Assembly (NCBI GenBank): GCA_964007475.1
Contig: OZ023273.1
Location: 39,557,525 to 39,621,524 of the forward strand
Direction: 5' to 3'
Length of the DNA stretch: 64,000 nucleotides
Source of the DNA: Hybos culiciformis
Taxonomy: Eukaryota; Arthropoda; Insecta; Diptera; Hybotidae
In this document: one piece after another, positions 25,666-36,567 of the stretch
Numbering within the stretch: position 1 is the first letter of the stretch
How the letters are laid out: every line of letters starts with the position of its first letter
Translations under genes and position numbers: made by a program
The notes under the pieces: generated by a model
Database searches by the model: none
What the model was told of the DNA's origin: nothing
The model's input: the letters and a program-made list of their open reading frames with translations, nothing else

Positions 25666-25886
25666 TTGGAAATAATCATTTTCAAAATGGAAATAATCAT
25701 TTTCAAAATGGAATTAATCATTTTCAAAATGGAATTAGTCATTTTCAAAATGGAAATAATCATTTTCAAAATGGAATTAATCATTTTCAAAATGGAAATA
25801 ATCATTTTCAAAATGGAATTAATCATTTTCAAAATGGAAATAATCATTTTCAAAATGGAAATAATCATTTTCAAATTGGAAATTAA
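25666..25886. repeat. 21-bp minisatellite, left terminal array
   Basis: About ten units of AAAATGGAAATAATCATTTTC with A/T variants at one site (GGAAATAATC vs GGAATTAATC). It forms the outer part of the fold-back element's left arm. Confidence 0.95.
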
Positions 25887-26058
25887 TTTTAAAATAGTAA
25901 GGTAGCAAGCCAGATACGCTCAAAAAGTGTTTCAAGCTTTTTATTAGTTGCATCTGGGGGTTGGACATTTGTCCGCGGGACATTTGTCCGCGATTTGTTT
26001 TTGTATCGCGGACATAAAAATGACATTTGTCCGCGATTCAAAATGTCTTTTGTCCGCC

Positions 26059-26325
26059 GCGGACAAATGACATTTTCCAAAATGTCATTTGTCCGCGATA
26101 AAAATTAATCGCGGACAAATGACATTTTGCAAAATGACATTTGTCCGCTAAAAATCTGAAAAATCAATCGCGGACAAATGACATTTTGCAAAATGACATT
26201 TGTCCGCTAAAAAGTTAAAAAATCAATCGCGGACAAATGACATTTTGCAAAATGACATTTGTCCGCTAAAAATTAAAAAAAGCAATCGCGGACAAATGAC
26301 ATTTTGGAAAATGACATATGTCCGC
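26059..26325. repeat. Left array of 38-bp GCGGACAA palindromes
   Basis: Five copies starting at 26059, 26111, 26170, 26229 and 26288; the last three intervals are exactly 59 bases. Each is GCGG, ACAAATGA, CATTTTGCAAAATG, ACATTTGT, CCGC, with a one-base A/A mismatch between the half-sites in most copies. Confidence 0.92.
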
Positions 26326-26384
26326 TAAAAATTTGGGGCTAAAGTGCAGATGACGTGAACCAATCAGAATCGGCACAACAAGAG

Positions 26385-26515
26385 AGGGTGGTGGGGGGCG
26401 GCGGGCGGGCGGGTGGACTGGTGGTTGGTCAGTGGGATTTGCGGCGTCAGCCGCAAATCCCACTGACCAACCACCAGTCCACCCGCCCGCCCGCCGCCCC
26501 CCACCACCCTCTCTT
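26385..26515. repeat. GC-rich core hairpin of the second fold-back element
   Basis: GTTGGTCAGTGGGATTTGCGG and its complement surround a short loop near 26450, extended outward by GGGTGGACTGGTGG, GGGCGGGCGG and AGAGAGGGTGGTGG. The inner stem matches the core at 8541-8586 base for base over about 19 positions per side. Confidence 0.92.
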
Positions 26516-26665
26516 TAAGGGGCAAATCGGGCAAAAAAAAAAAATGGCATATACAAAATGTATGAACAATTTGGGGGGACTCTACCCCTCTTCCCTTTTC
26601 CAAGCTTCAGACGATTCTGAGTGGTTCACGTAATCTGCAGTATCTCCAAAATTGAAAAATCAATC

Positions 26666-27024
26666 GCGGACAAATGACCGTTTGCAAAATGACATTTGTC
26701 CGCTAAAAAAACTGAAAAATCAATCGCGGACAAATGACATTTTGCAAAATGACATATGTCCGCTAAAAATTAAAAATTTCATTCGCGGACAAATGACATT
26801 TTGCAAAATGACATTTGTTCGCTAAAAATTCGAAAAATCAATCGCGGACAAATGACATTTTGCAAAATGACATTTGTCCGCTAAAGTTAGAAAATTCAAT
26901 CGCGGACAAATGTCATTTTGCAAAATGTCATTTGTCCGCTAATTTTGGGACATTTGTCCGCGGCGGACAAATGTCATTTTACAATCGCGGACAAATGACA
27001 TTTTGCAAAATGACATTTGTCCGC
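26666..27024. repeat. Right array of 38-bp GCGGACAA palindromes
   Basis: Six copies starting at 26666, 26726, 26785, 26844, 26902 and 26987, mirroring the left array. The copy at 26902 is a perfect palindrome (GTC in both half-sites), while others carry the GAC mismatch, so copies have diverged or exchanged half-sites. Confidence 0.9.
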
Positions 27025-27143
27025 GAAGTTTTCCATACAAATTTCATCGCGGACAAATGTCCCGCGGACAAATGTCACGGCGCCGTTGCATCTTTGCCAA
27101 AAAGTGCAATATACAAAAAAAAAAATTTTGTTTAAAAAAATGT

Positions 27144-27277
27144 CGTACATTGAGAAATGGGAACCTGATAATGTTAAAAAGAAAATTTGTGTTTTACACA
27201 ACAATGTGGTCGTACATTGAGAAATGGGAACCTGATAATGTTAAAAAGAAAATTTGTGTTTTACACAACAATGTGGT
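27144..27277. repeat. 67-bp tandem duplication in the right arm
   Basis: Two consecutive 67-base units starting CGTACATTGAGAAATGGG and ending in ACAACAATGTGGT. A third part-copy lies inverted at about 27370-27415, making this one more fold-back segment. Confidence 0.9.
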
Positions 27278-27530
27278 GGGGACTGGAGAGCGCTCTCAAA
27301 AACTTTAGGAGTGAAAACGACATTATATAGGTGGGTTAATGGATGGAAAGTTGTTTTATAAAGCACAAATTTCCTTTTTAACATTATCAGGTTCCCATTT
27401 CTTAATATACGACATTTTTTTAAACAAAATTTTTTTTTTTTATATATTGCACTTTTTGGCAAAGATGCAACTAATAAAAAGCTTGAAACACTTTTTGAGC
27501 GTATCTGGCTTGCTACCTTACTATTTTAAG

Positions 27531-27695
27531 ATTAATTTCCAATTTGAAAATGCTTATTTCCATTTTGAAAATGATTATTTCCATTTTGAAAATGATTATT
27601 TCCATTTTGAAAATGATTAATTCCATTTTGAAAATGATTATTTCCATTTTGAAAATGATTATTTCCAATTTGAAAATGATTATTTCCAATTTGAA
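27531..27695. repeat. 21-bp minisatellite, right terminal array
   Basis: About eight inverted copies of the 21-bp unit of 25666-25886 (GAAAATGATTATTTCCATTTT), forming the outer right arm of the fold-back element. Confidence 0.95.
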
Positions 27696-27706
27696 GTTGA
27701 AAAGGT

Positions 27707-27808
27707 ACAAGAAACAGATTAACAGAGGAAGACTCAGCAGCTTGTATTACCGTACAATCGACAACATACCATCCCGATATTAAAAACCTTGCAAATAATA
27801 TGAAACAA
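27707..27808 (+). pseudogene. hAT transposase C-terminal remnant
   Basis: The frame starting ACA AGA AAC reads TRNRLTEEDSAACITVQSTT then YHPDIKNLANNMKQ. This resembles the C-terminus of hAT transposases of the ZBED/GTF2IRD2-like group (RNRLTDE..L..C.......Y.P.I..L). It continues a frame present left of the fold-back insertion (ELNCTFFSS at about 25621-25647). Only this tail is left, so the element cannot encode a transposase. Confidence 0.75.
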
Positions 27809-30800
27809 AAAAAAATTTTTATTAAAATTATTATTAAACTTTATAATTTTTTTATATACTATATTTTTTTATATTGAATAAAAATTATCACATGAACTTA
27901 GATATTTCTGTTTCTTGTTTATTTATAATCAATAAAAAAGTGTATATGTACATATAACATATAAAAGGTAAGCTGGCACGCCAAAAAAAATTACAATTAA
28001 ATTTAGTTAATTTTGGCACTTTGATAAAATCCTATTTGCCATCCCTGATCTACACTATAGATCTAGATCAATTAATAAGGTCGGTTTAGCTTTGATAATT
28101 CATACATTTCAGTATCTAAATTGTTTGAGTTCTTTTTTCCGCGAAAGTGCCTTTGAGTTTATCTCCGACATTATTTAAAATTTGTGTGGGAACAGTCGAT
28201 TTTCAAAAGTTAATTAATTAACTGCTTTTGAACATGTTAAACTATCCCAATCAAAAATCTCTGTCATACACTTTTAAAATGAATTGTGTGATTAATTTAT
28301 CAAACCAACAATTTTGTTTGCAGTATGTACACTTGTTTTGAAAAACATAGGAAAGTCGAAATAAAAAATGTTTGCCATCTACCGGAAAAATTTTATAAAA
28401 TTTATTAAACAAGTTTAACACCGAAGTTATACTGGTCTTAAGATATATTCACATTTATTATTTCGTTGTTTATTATTAATTTTAATTGAATTTTCTTTAA
28501 AATTTTAACATAATTTACCTTATTTAGGTAAATCGAAATTAGCTGTGTATATAAAATTAAAAAAAAATACGTATTAAAAAAAAATTGTTTTGCGAATTTA
28601 ACTTTCAGCATATTTTGAATAAATTTGCTTGATGGTTATTTTTTCTTAATAAAATTTAAGAATTATAGTTATAAAATTGATCACCTGTGTCGCATCCCAA
28701 ATTACATGTGAAAAGAAAAAAAGACATTTCAATTTTATTTTTGTATAGAGAGAAAGGAAGAAAACATTGAACAAGTTGAAGGAATAATAAAATAATACAA
28801 AAAAAAAAAAAATTAATAAGAAAAAGAAATATATTTTTAATATTTAATTTAATAATTATTTGTTTTTTGTTTTTTTTTTTTTACATACGGAATAATACTT
28901 TCGGGAAATTATAAAAAAAAAAAATGTAAGTCAAAATTATAAGAAAATTAATTTTTTTATTTTGCTGACGTTTTAAAAATTTTAAAAAGACAAAATTAAG
29001 GTCAAAACTTTTTATTAACTTAAGTTCAAAACCAGTTTTTTTTTTTTTTACTTTTGTGCATTTTAATTTTTTTCTAAATTAATTAGAAATTTTATTTGAA
29101 AATTAATTGAAATTTTTTGAACTTTGAACAATGAAAAGTTTGAACGATGGAAAAAAAGCAACAAAAAAATTTTTTTTTCCAATATAAAAAAAAAATTTTG
29201 TGTTTGTTGTTTTGATTAAATTTTGGAAAAGCTAAAAAAGGTGTCATCATCATCTTTTTTTTTTTTTTTTTGATTTTTCTTAGGTGGTTGTGCTAAAAGT
29301 AAAAAACAAAAAAAATCTTATCTGACTGAATCCAGCAAACAAAATTAATTGTCATCAAAACGACATTTAAATTTCAATGCAAACACAACAAAATTTATAA
29401 AGTGAGAATGAAAAAAAAATGATCAGTCAATAGGCGCTACGTGTTAGAATAATTTTACTCTGTCACAATTTTAAATATCTAGGTAGACCTACCTACTTAT
29501 TTATTTTTATTTAATCGATTCATTTTAATATTATGTTGATCGCTAGTCCCTGCAATCACCTTAACATGTACCTTAAGAAAGGTAGGTTCTTCCCTAATTC
29601 AAATTTTTCTTTTTGTTTGTAATTTAGACCATAGGTAGATGTTGGTAGATGTTGATTTGGCAAAAACACACCTAATTATTTTCAAATATTTTTTTTAATG
29701 TACCTACCGTAAAATAAATTTGTACTTTTCAAGTAGGCACCTAAATAATATTCAGCTTCCATTGCTCTGTTCTTAATTACGAAAATATCTATCTTCAAAC
29801 CTAAAACTTAAAAAATGTAGGTAGAACAAAAAAAAATGTGTTGGTACATCTGGTTTAGGCTGGCTGTTTTTTAAGATTTTTCAGAAAGCTTTTTAAATAA
29901 CATTTGAGACATGAAGGCATACATCGTGTTTTTAAGATTCGATTAGAAGGTTTGTTGATTGAATGTAGGTAATGTGAAAATTTAATGGCGATGTCCAAAA
30001 CAGATTATAAAAGTCAAATCAAAGAACAGATATATAGATAAATAGATATGCTTATAGATATTTTTCATTTTATGCACAGATAGCTACCTATCTAACTGTG
30101 CAATTTTGTAAACAGTGATCTTTTTTCTGGATCATGACGGAATACTTAGATAAAAAAGAAATAATTACTTACTTAAATAATTTTCATCGTCAGCAATATT
30201 TAGTTTATTAGGTAGTTATAATTTTTTTTTTTACACATTCCTCTGCTTTTCTTTAATGTGTAAACTCACTATTTTGTTTTGATTGTTATCAAGCCAATTC
30301 ATAATAAAAATACCTATGTAAGCATATTTATTCCAATAATCTCACCTCACATAAAATGCAATATGTAAATTTTCTATTTTTTTTTTTTTTTCATTAATAT
30401 TTAATTTATAAAAAAGAAAATTGAAATTGAACTCGTTTCATTGTTAAACGCCTTAAAATCCATTTTTTTTTTTTTATTTAACTAATAATAAGCATGATAT
30501 ACAAATGAAGTCATAGAAATTTCGCATTTAAAAATTCAAAAAATTATTTTATAGTGATTTGGTCAGAAAGCTTTTATTGTTTGTCTGCTATCGTGGTTAG
30601 ATTTATTAAAAAAAAATAAATACATCAAGAAATTAAAAAAAAAAATTGAAAACTTTTATTTTAATCATATACTTAAATTCAAAACATCGTAGTTGAAATA
30701 AGTTTCATTGAAAAAGATCAATGCTTCACAAACGAATTTAAGCAAATAGAAGTAAGAAAGTATCGTCAATATACTAAAAACGCACCAAATATACTAAAAA

Positions 30801-33783
30801 CGCACTGACTAAATTTTAAAAATAAAACTTTTCTACTTAGTCGAAAATATGTGGATACGCGGATATAAAAATGCTCAACTTTTAATGTGGCGCTCATGGA
30901 AGTTCTGCTTAAATCTCTTTTAGATTATTTTAAAATTTTGTAATTTTTGAAAACCCAGGAACATCTAAAATGTTTTCTATTCCGAAATTAATTACCTTTT
31001 GTTCTGCTTTGGAATTGACTTGAGAAACAACTGCGTATCCGATAAATACTTACTTAAAAATGATTTTTTATGCATTTCATGTTCTGCAGAAAATTGCGTT
31101 TGTTGCACATTCATACATTCAATTTCACCGTATACTTTACCATGTTAAAAAAAAAATTTTCATTAATTTGCTGTTTTAAAGAAATTTATTGCATTTTTTG
31201 TGTGTGCAAAAAAAAAATTGAAAATGCTACTCTAAGCTACTTGAAATTTTCTTGAACAAGGCCATTTAAACGAAAAGATATGTTCTTTTATTGAATTTGC
31301 TAATAAATCATGATGCAATTCTTAAAAAAAAATAACATTATTTAAATAGTCATAACTCTTAAAGTCATAAGTAAATATTATTTAATTTTAATGCAACACA
31401 TATTTTCAACAATAATGATATAAATTGCATACGAGGTTACATACATACATACATTCTTATAGTATTTGGAGTTAAATAAATATGTCTCCAGCAATTAATG
31501 TATTATAAAATTAAAAAATTTGTGAAAATATTACAACAGGCTGCAATAATAAAAAAACGGGTTCAACTGGTTCATAATTTCAAAATTTGTACAGAAGAAT
31601 ATGCGGCAGCCAAATTCTTAATCATTTGAACTTTTGTAAATACAATGGATTACAAATCTTTCTTTTTTTCTAATATAAAGTGATGTTATCAATTGAATAA
31701 TTTTAATAAATTGCGTTCTAGAAGAGTTAATCCAAAAAACCTGTATAAAACAAAATATTAAAATTAGAGAGAGGGAATGTTCAGTACTTAGGTACTTTAT
31801 TAGTTTTTCTTTAGGAAAACATTTATGTGAAACCACCTTATATCGAGAACTCTCCTAGTATTTTTAATTAGCAACAAATAATAAGGTTTAAATAGAAGAT
31901 TAAGATAAACGATATATTATATGACATATTCTTTTGTCGTTTTATACATGTAGAATTTCAGATTGTTATTCATAGATTGACTGAATCGTATTTAAAATAA
32001 ATTAATGAATGAAATAAAGACTAATAGTTTTTTTTTTTTTTTTCAAACATATTAAAAAAAACCTGGAAATTTTTTCATATTTTATTATAATGTAGGTATT
32101 TTGTATTATGGAGAATATTGAAAGCTTCATTAAACGCGAAATTTTAACCTTGAATTCTACAAAAAAAAAAAAATCACGCAATAAATTAATATGTCTTGAT
32201 GAACATTTTGTATTTTGATTGGGTAATTTTTACAATATAGAAGTGATTTGAAAACAAAACAAAAAAGTATAGGTATTACTAAATTGGCAACATACTAAAA
32301 ATTATTTTATTTTATATTAATAATTAATTCTACAAATTTTAATAATTATTGTCAAAAATCATATTAAATAAATGGTATGAAGTGAATATAATAAGGTTTC
32401 TGTTTCCATATTTCTTTCATTTATTGCATTTTCCCCCATATTTTGTAGATCTTTAATTTGTTTAATTCTCTCATTTTTATGTCACATTGTTTTTTGGTAT
32501 ATTATATTTTTCAAAGGTTATCAATAGTTTATATTTGTATTTTTGATCCAGGATAAAGAATTGTGAAGATTGAATTTACTTAGTATATGTATATACTTTC
32601 TATGAATTCAATTTTTTATAAGTTATTTTTTATTTTCTCAATTATAATTTAAACTTTTACTGCCCTAGATTCCAACCTTTATTCCTATTATTAGATTTTT
32701 ATTTTGCCATATCATAAATCATATTATAATGTACAAACTAATTTTTCGGACTTTCAAAAGAATTAAAAAAAAAAACATAATAATTAATATATACATTATT
32801 AATAAATTTCTTAAAAAATTTTTTATATTTTTTTCTTTAATACAAAAAAAAAAAGAAAAAGAAAATTGAATCCTATGAGCAATTATAAATCACAGACCCT
32901 CAAAGTTATTTTTGTATAAATACACAGAAGAGCGATATGAAATATAAATAAACATAATATAAGAGCAAAGAACTGTCTAACGTCTACATAGTATGTACCT
33001 ACTCTCAAAGATTTGTACTTAAATTATTTTAAATTTTTGGTTCTCATCATAAAAACAAAACGCATAGTTTTTTTTTACTTTTTCTGTATTTTTATCTAAA
33101 AATAGAAAAATTGCAATTTTGCAATATTTTTATCCGAAGGCGAAGGTTCTATTTATTATGATCAAATTAGCATTATTAAATAATTCTCTTTAGTCTCTTT
33201 TTTCTTTCACTTTTTCATTACGCAAATATTTTAACGCAGAGGTAAATAATATACATACATATTTTTCCGGACAAAAATTCGATAATAAAGTAAATGCTGG
33301 TAATGGTAAATTTTTGTCTGACTTTCTATAAGTATAACAAATTAACATACTTTAATATTATATTATATATGTATAATTGTATAAATACATTTAGATTTTC
33401 AGCTTGACTGACTTGATCATTCGTTAGTAATATTAACTCACGTCATTTTATTTTAGCAAGTGCTGATTTCAAAATAATATTTATATAGCCGATATTTTTA
33501 GAAATAATAATTTTTAACCGATAAATTTATCGATTTAAAAAAAAAAAAATTTTATTACATCTACCTATCATAAATTTTCAAACTTAAGATAATTGATGAT
33601 ATTGGTAAAAATTCTTGTTGCATATTTTAATTATGATTATAATGTATCCTTTTACCTTTTACCACAATTTTGATAAAAATATTTAATGGAAACGAGCCAA
33701 AATTATTTATTTTAGAAATTTTTGGCTAACAACATAGGGATAGTGGAGATCTTTTCTAACATTGATCAAATTATTACATAATG

Positions 33784-33843
33784 AATATCGTAGCGTTAGG
33801 TATTTTTAAAACTAATATCGTAGCGTTAGGTATTTTTAAAACT
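33784..33843. repeat. 30-bp perfect tandem duplication
   Basis: Two adjacent identical units, AATATCGTAGCGTTAGG continuing to TTTTTAAAACT. Confidence 0.95.
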
Positions 33844-35797
33844 AATATACTACAAAAGTGACTTTTTATTCTCCTAATCGTAAATATTTTTTTGCGCAAT
33901 TACGTTAAATTACCTAAAAATATCAAATTTGTAATGAAAAAAAAATTTCTGTCTTACTTTTATCATAAATTAAGTATAATAAGATTTATACAGTAAAAAA
34001 ATTTTGTTTAAAAAAGTTAAGCTCGCAAATAGTCAATAAATCTCAATTTTTTTTATACATAATTATTTTTTGAGTTGACTAAATAAATAATTGAGCTCTA
34101 TGCGAGCCTATTTTTTTGTATGTAAAGTCGGCACAAAAATTTGTTCTACAGTACAAATCTTATTATACTTAATTTATGGTTATATACACAAATTTCATGA
34201 TTTTGTAATTTCTACTTTATCAAAAACATTCAATTAAATTAAATATTATGTAGTTATATTGTAATAGTTATTAACACAAATAAACAGATAATTATTATTA
34301 TTGTTATTATTATTAAATAAAACTTTGGACAGATTAATATTTAATATTTTGCGTCATAATTTTATTAGTGAGTGATTTTTACAGATAATTTTGTTATCTA
34401 CAAAGAATTAATAACGATAAAAATGTAACTTAATTGTGATATAATAAAAGTGGTAATTTCGTTAAGAAGCTCAAAATTTGTAATAAAAGTTGGATATATG
34501 GATATATGTATATACTAGGTATTAAGATCAATATTTAAAAATTATTTGCCGAAATATTTTTTACATAAGTAATTGAGATAATTATATGTAATTTAACTCC
34601 TTACTTATCTATCTATTTATTTATCTATAATCTATCTAAACATACTAAGATGTAATACAAAAATTCATCTTTGACTGTATGATGTTTATAGACTCGGAAG
34701 CGACTGAATCGATTGATTTTAAATTTAATTTGGTTGGGATATACTTTTATTCCTCTAATGTAGTTTCATTATAAAGATTCAAAATAAACATATGAGCTAA
34801 AATTACAAACCTGCTGAGCTGAAGAGATTTTTAGCTTTAGTACCTAGCATCGAAAAAAAATTAACGCAAACAAATTTTAGTAGAAATAATATGATATGAT
34901 TGCGAAAAAATATGAAACTTTAAATTTAGGGATTTGAATCTTTTTAATGAAATTTTTTCACTTTATTTTACACTATACTCGACAGAGGAATCTATTTCAT
35001 AAGCCCATTATTTAAAAAAAAAATATATATATAATATTTTGAAATTTTCGAGAGAAAGCAACATACCTACCAGATTAATTTTAATATTTTTATTTTAATT
35101 ATTTATTATTAGAAAAGAAAAAAGTATTAGGTACACATACAGGAAAAAAAAACTTCAAATTTTGTTTTTAAATAAAAGAGCTAAAAAATTAAAAGTATAT
35201 AGTTTTTCGAGTTTGTTTCGTGAAATTTAATTTCCTTAAGTGCCAAAAAAAAAAATTAATTTTTTATTTCAATTATTTTTATTAAAATTAGGAAAAAACG
35301 AAAAAAAAAAAAGTAAATTTTTTATTATTTAAAAAATAAAATAAAAATTACATAAAAATTCATAATAATTCTAAATATACAAACATTTAAATAAATTTAG
35401 AAATAAAAAAATAAATAAATAATTTTATTAATCATCGAAAAAAAAATTTTTTTTTGTACTTTTTATATTAATTATTTTTCAAAATTCATCTTAAGCAAAT
35501 AAATCGTGATTAGTAGAATCATATAGGTCATTGGTTTAACTGTCAATATGCGCTCAATGTTTCTGCTAATATTTTTTGTAGACTTTTATAATTGAAATAA
35601 TATAATTTTTAGAAACTTCAGAGAAATTGTTTATCAAAAAAAAAATTATACAAATTAAATTTTTAGTTTAAAGCAAACCTTACACGGTCAATATAATTGA
35701 TATGGTAAAAAAAATGCGCTCACACGAGTCAATTGTACAATTGAAAAAAAAAATATTTTCATTTTCATTTTGCTTTCTAAACAGTAATTATGTTTTG

Positions 35798-35920
35798 TTC
35801 GGGATTTGTATTTTCGGGATTTTGATTTGTAGTATTTTAAATTTCTGGATTTTAAATTTCGTCATTTTAAGAAATTTTTGGGATTTTGAACACTCGAGAT
35901 TTTCGTTTTCGGGGTTACGT
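35798..35920. repeat. Degenerate TCGGGATTTTGAATTT minisatellite
   Basis: Seven or so loose copies of a GGGATTTTNAATTTCG-like unit of about 16-18 bases. The open frame across it is a by-product. Confidence 0.6.
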
Positions 35921-36567
35921 ATGGCTCCCAATTATAACTACTTTGTGTTTTAAAACAAAAATCAACACAAAAATAACTAGGTATAATCAAAGAGTATGTA
36001 TATCATATAGAGGTTTCAGTCCCTTACCAAAAATACAAATTAAAAAAAAACAAAGTTTTTAAATAAAATATTTTTTTTTTTAAATATTTTGGCCATGTCT
36101 AACATAATAGGTACATATATACATAGAAACCTTTTTACCTCTGTTGTTACGTCAAATTTAAAAATTTTGAACCAATAAATAAATTTTGGACTTCAGTGAG
36201 CAGTTGACTATTGTTTATTGTCCATCATATCACTAACTCAATGTAAATTTTTTTTGTCGAATTGTATTAAAATAAATAAAACAATCGATCTAATCTTAAG
36301 TAATTCTTATTCTTTATTATGCTAGTGAAAATCTTAAAGTTACTCTCATGAAATCAAAAACAATATCTATTGAATTATGCAATAGTTTAACGTTATATTA
36401 AGACTATATTTCTATTGCACATTTATCAAAAAACATTAAAAATTATTCCTTTTCAATATAATTTATATATGTATATACTTAATTTGAAATAATATTTTTA
36501 TAAATTTTTTTTTATTTATTTTTAGAAAATAGATTTCCTCCTATAATCAAGTTATATTCAAAATATA

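Larger units (their letters stand above)
25650..27705. mobile_element. 2.06-kb palindromic fold-back element inside the hAT
   Basis: Outer ends CCTTTTCAACTTCAAATTGG and its complement are flanked by TA on both sides (25648-25649 and 27706-27707), as for Tc1/mariner-type target duplications. From outside in, each arm holds a 21-bp minisatellite, a shared block TAGCAAGCCAGATACGCTCA, unique arm sequence, and an array of 38-bp GCGGACAA palindromes. Both arms meet at a GC-rich hairpin near 26450. There is no transposase; frames over the minisatellite translate to a 7-residue periodic repeat and are not genes. Confidence 0.85.
25486..28047 (+). mobile_element. Internally deleted hAT transposon, split by a fold-back insertion
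   Basis: Starts CAGCGATGGCATTTA and ends in the complement of CAGGGATGGCAAATAGG, typical hAT termini, and is flanked on both sides by the perfect 8-bp duplication ATCTACAC (25478-25485 and 28048-28055). Sub-terminal GGCACGCGTGCC/GGCACGCC motifs occur at both ends. Without the 2.06-kb insertion at 25650-27705 and one TA, the element would be about 500 bp and would keep only the 3' end of a transposase frame. Confidence 0.88.
28056..36525. other. 8.5 kb of AT-rich DNA upstream of atlastin
   Basis: No recognised gene. It contains long homopolymer tracts, two small repeats listed separately, and presumably the undetected 5' untranslated exon(s) and promoter of atlastin. Confidence 0.5.

Noticed and set aside
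25641..25905. Repetitive frames reading NHFQNGN or ILKMIIS repeats
   Set aside because: The 21-bp minisatellite is open in several frames on both strands because 21 is divisible by 3; not a gene.
25970..27080. Regularly spaced 38-bp palindromes at 59-base intervals, superficially like a CRISPR array
   Set aside because: Spacers are short, similar to each other and AT-rich; the arrays are inverted copies within a eukaryotic fold-back transposon.
26266..27308. Frames with repeated CHFAKCHLSA or ADKCHFAK-like motifs
   Set aside because: Translation of the 38-bp palindrome arrays; cysteine pattern comes from the repeat, not from a zinc-finger or metallothionein gene.
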